A DNA stretch of 6,957 bases from Candidatus Aminicenantota bacterium (lineage in GTDB: Bacteria > Acidobacteriota > Aminicenantia > UBA2199): positions 1-6,957 of the forward strand of contig JAPKZM010000130.1 of the NCBI GenBank assembly GCA_026393775.1, written 5' to 3'. The translations under genes were made by a program, and so were the position numbers. Position 1 is the stretch's first letter. Each line of letters starts with the position of its first letter. Under the pieces are notes generated by a model, which was not told the origin of the DNA, did no database searches, and saw nothing but the letters and a program-made list of their open reading frames with translations. Shown piece after piece: positions 4,991 through 6,957 of this stretch.

Positions 4991-6957
4991 TCAATCCACG
5001 GTAATTGACTTGGAGACGTTCTTGGGAACGTCTGGATGGACGCCGTGGTTTTCGATATGGACGCGGTTGAGGTACTTCATCTTAGCCACCGACATTTTCA
5101 GGGCCAGCATTTGCAGCACCACGGCGGCCTGAAAAATAAAAATATTGCTGTCGCCGCTGCGCGGGATGCGGATATATTTGCAAAAATAGTCATTCATCCC
5201 GGCCGGCCTGCCCTCGACCGCCTTCCTCAGATTCTCATTCTCCTCGGCGATCAGCACCACATCAGCGCCGCGGATCTTATGGGTGTGGATCTGCGAGATG
5301 GTAATGCGGATATCGCGCTCGTCGGGCGGGCAGATGAAGATCAACGGGTAATTGGAAAAATACCTTTCGGCATTGACCTGCCCCTTGAATTGGCGATATA
5401 GATCCTGGCAGCGTTTCATCAGCCCTGCGGCCAATGCCGGATCGTTGTCGATTTCGCTGCTGAAATCGTTGAATTTGAAGTCACGGATCCAATCGAGAAA
5501 CTTGGCGGCGATGGATTCCCGCTCGCCTTTCCGGCCATCCGCTTCCAGGAGCAGGCGCCGGCTGAAATCGGCCATGTCGGCCAGGACGTTTTCCAGGTCG
5601 GTGAACGAGTATATGGTGCTCTTGCCGAGGATGGTGTTGGGGCCGTGCTTGAACTCGGCCGCGTCGTAACCCTCGGCATGGTTGAGCACCACCTCCCTGA
5701 TCTTCAGCGCCCCTTCGCGGGCCAGTCCGATCAGCGACGTCCCCAGGATATGGATGGAGGGTTTCAGGAAGAATTTGAGCATGACCTCGGTGACATCCTC
5801 CTCGCAGGCTTGCAGGGTGAAAGCGGTAAGGTGCTTGATCTTCTCCAGCTTCTGCTGCAGCAGCAGAGCCTCCTGCTTCATGCTGGCCGCGAGCAGATAG
5901 AACAGCGCCAGCTGGGCGCTGAAAGACTTGGTGGCGGCGACGGCGATCTCGGGACCGCATAGGAGCGGCAGGAAAAATTCGGCCTTTTCCTGGGGAATGG
6001 TGGAATTTTCATTGTTGACCACGGCGATGATGCGCACCGCCTTCGCGAACTGATCCCGCACCTGGTTCAGGATGTCGACCAGGTCCTTGGTTTCGCCGGA
6101 TTGGGTAATGGCCACCAGCGCATCCCCGGGCCGCAGGCTGTTCATGTAGACGGAACGGAAGAGATCGGGGTTGCAGGGAACAATACCCAGGTGGGTCAGC
6201 TGGTTGAAGAAAAAACCCGCCGTCAGCGCGGCGTGGTAGGATGTACCGGAGCCGATGAAAAACACCCGGCCGCCGCTGGCGAAGCTCTGCTGAAAAATGG
6301 CCACGGCCTTGTCCTTGAAGCGGATCACCTTGCGCTTTTTTTTCCAAATGATGATCAGGTCCATGCTGAAAAGGGCCGGGTAGTATTCCTCGCCGAATTC
6401 CAGCAGCTCGCGCAAGAGCTGGGCTTCATCGGAGGAAAAAAACGCCGGGGCGTCAGCCAGCTGGCCTTGCGAGCGCAGGGCGTTGATTTCCCTGACCAGG
6501 GCTTCAAAGCGCGGGTCGGCGACGATTTTCAGGAAAGCTTTCTTGAGCCGGACCCGGTCGAATATGGCGTAAAGCTTGAGCAGTTCAAAAACGATATCCT
6601 TGCAGTCCCGGGAGTGCTTTTCAAACAACGAGAAATACGGTTCCTCCCAGTCCTGGGAGAAATAATATTTCTGCATCATCTCCAGGTTGGCCGCCGTGGA
6701 AGCGATCTCCTGCTCCATGAAAAAATGATACTTGGGCTGCAGGGCGATATCGGCGATATTCAGTTTCGACCGCTTCAGCCCGGGGACGCTGCGGCTGCCG
6801 TCGGCGAGCGAAAAAACAAAATAGTCACTGGCGGAAAAATAGATCCCTTGTCCTTCAACCAGGGGAATCAGGAACCGGGTTTTGGCCAATACCGACGTCA
6901 GGTCCGAGGAAACGACGATGAAATCACCGTCCTCGTCCGCCCCCTTGCCGGCGTACA
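4991..6957 (-). CDS. glmS: Enlarged GlmS-type glutamine:fructose-6-phosphate aminotransferase (isomerising), 5'-truncated by the window
   Basis: The frame is open from the right edge (first full codon 6955-6953) to TGA 4993-4991, giving 654 visible residues. A TTG at 6889 could be mistaken for a start, but the 22 codons before it (ending DFIVVSSDLTSV) match the end of the GlmS glutaminase domain, so the gene begins outside the window. Family knowledge: GlmS uses glutamine ammonia to convert fructose-6-phosphate to glucosamine-6-phosphate for peptidoglycan and LPS. Visible landmarks: HFFMEQEI (77-84); first SIS domain with GSGTSYHA (235-242), TQSGET (284-289) and GPEIAVAATKSF (334-345); second SIS domain with GALKIRE (415-421) and EFKHGP (434-439); C-terminal KNVSKSITVD (645-654). 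Matching E. coli K485, E488, H504 and K603 are K418, E421, H437 and K649, all kept, so isomerase chemistry looks intact. Two segments, about 94-217 and 447-547, are roughly 100 and 80 residues longer than in E. coli. It may be a paralogue with another sugar substrate. The catalytic N-terminal cysteine is not visible. Confidence 0.85.
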   Translation of the reverse strand, partial: YAGKGADEDGDFIVVSSDLTSVLAKTRFLIPLVEGQGIYFSASDYFVFSLADGSRSVPGLKRSKLNIADIALQPKYHFFMEQEIASTAANLEMMQKYYFSQDWEEPYFSLFEKHSRDCKDIVFELLKLYAIFDRVRLKKAFLKIVADPRFEALVREINALRSQGQLADAPAFFSSDEAQLLRELLEFGEEYYPALFSMDLIIIWKKKRKVIRFKDKAVAIFQQSFASGGRVFFIGSGTSYHAALTAGFFFNQLTHLGIVPCNPDLFRSVYMNSLRPGDALVAITQSGETKDLVDILNQVRDQFAKAVRIIAVVNNENSTIPQEKAEFFLPLLCGPEIAVAATKSFSAQLALFYLLAASMKQEALLLQQKLEKIKHLTAFTLQACEEDVTEVMLKFFLKPSIHILGTSLIGLAREGALKIREVVLNHAEGYDAAEFKHGPNTILGKSTIYSFTDLENVLADMADFSRRLLLEADGRKGERESIAAKFLDWIRDFKFNDFSSEIDNDPALAAGLMKRCQDLYRQFKGQVNAERYFSNYPLIFICPPDERDIRITISQIHTHKIRGADVVLIAEENENLRKAVEGRPAGMNDYFCKYIRIPRSGDSNIFIFQAAVVLQMLALKMSVAKMKYLNRVHIENHGVHPDVPKNVSKSITVD

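Noticed and set aside
4695..4994. 99-codon minus-strand frame opposite the glycosyltransferase tail
   Set aside because: It overlaps the end of the leftward GlmS-like gene in another frame, has no recognisable domain, and the plus-strand frame reads more like protein.
5014..5033. Hairpin near the convergent gene ends as an intrinsic terminator
   Set aside because: The stem lies within codons for the conserved DVPKNVSK end of the leftward gene and no T run follows on either strand, so it may simply reflect the coding sequence.
5036..5962. Several plus-strand frames (5036-5401, 5352-5669, 5645-5962) within the GlmS-like gene
   Set aside because: They are antisense shadows of a gene with intact SIS motifs, and none shows a ribosome binding site or a known domain.
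6887..6889. TTG as the start codon of the leftward gene
   Set aside because: The codons upstream to the window edge continue the GlmS glutaminase-domain sequence in the same frame, so this is an internal Leu and the gene is truncated by the window.

Overview
The window is ordinary-looking bacterial chromosome, densely coding and moderately GC-rich. It holds four same-strand genes reading rightward (1 to about 4692, with a probable out-of-frame tail to 4985) and one large gene reading leftward that is cut by the right edge. No rRNA, tRNA, CRISPR array, insertion sequence or integrase was seen. The gene set points to an anaerobic or facultative, cell-wall-bearing bacterium that feeds flavoprotein electrons to a quinone pool: an Amidase_3 and GerMN pair, a membrane-bound HdrD-like (CCG-domain) iron-sulfur oxidoreductase, and a lipid-linked-sugar glycosyltransferase. 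My best guess is an uncultured lineage such as Aminicenantes/Acidobacteriota or a deltaproteobacterium-like group. That is recall of gene style, not a proof.

Layout. Positions 1-237 hold the C-terminus of a zinc N-acetylmuramoyl-L-alanine amidase. Its stop overlaps the start of a membrane-anchored GerMN-domain protein (234-809) in an ATGA junction. After 29 bases with a good ribosome binding site comes a 656-residue fusion of a NarI-like membrane domain to two 4Fe-4S clusters and two CCG domains (839-2809). It resembles ETF:menaquinone oxidoreductase-type proteins (EtfD/EMO, 'DUF224'). Eleven bases later a polytopic GT39/ArnT-like glycosyltransferase starts (2821-4692). Its reading frame appears to continue in the -1 frame to 4985. 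Five bases further on, the converging leftward gene ends (4991). This is an enlarged GlmS-type (glutamine:fructose-6-phosphate aminotransferase) protein whose N-terminal glutaminase half lies mostly outside the window.

How the genes may relate. Amidase and GerMN are a recurrent envelope/peptidoglycan pair and are probably translationally coupled. The oxidoreductase and the glycosyltransferase follow closely on the same strand and may be co-transcribed, but share no obvious pathway with the pair. GlmS makes glucosamine-6-phosphate for the envelope, so three of the five genes concern cell-surface carbohydrate or peptidoglycan.

The two observations most worth checking are: (i) the apparent -1 frameshift near the 3' end of the glycosyltransferase, with a U UUU UUC heptamer in the right phase; and (ii) the GlmS homologue, which keeps all visible isomerase residues but carries two large extra segments in its sugar-isomerase half.
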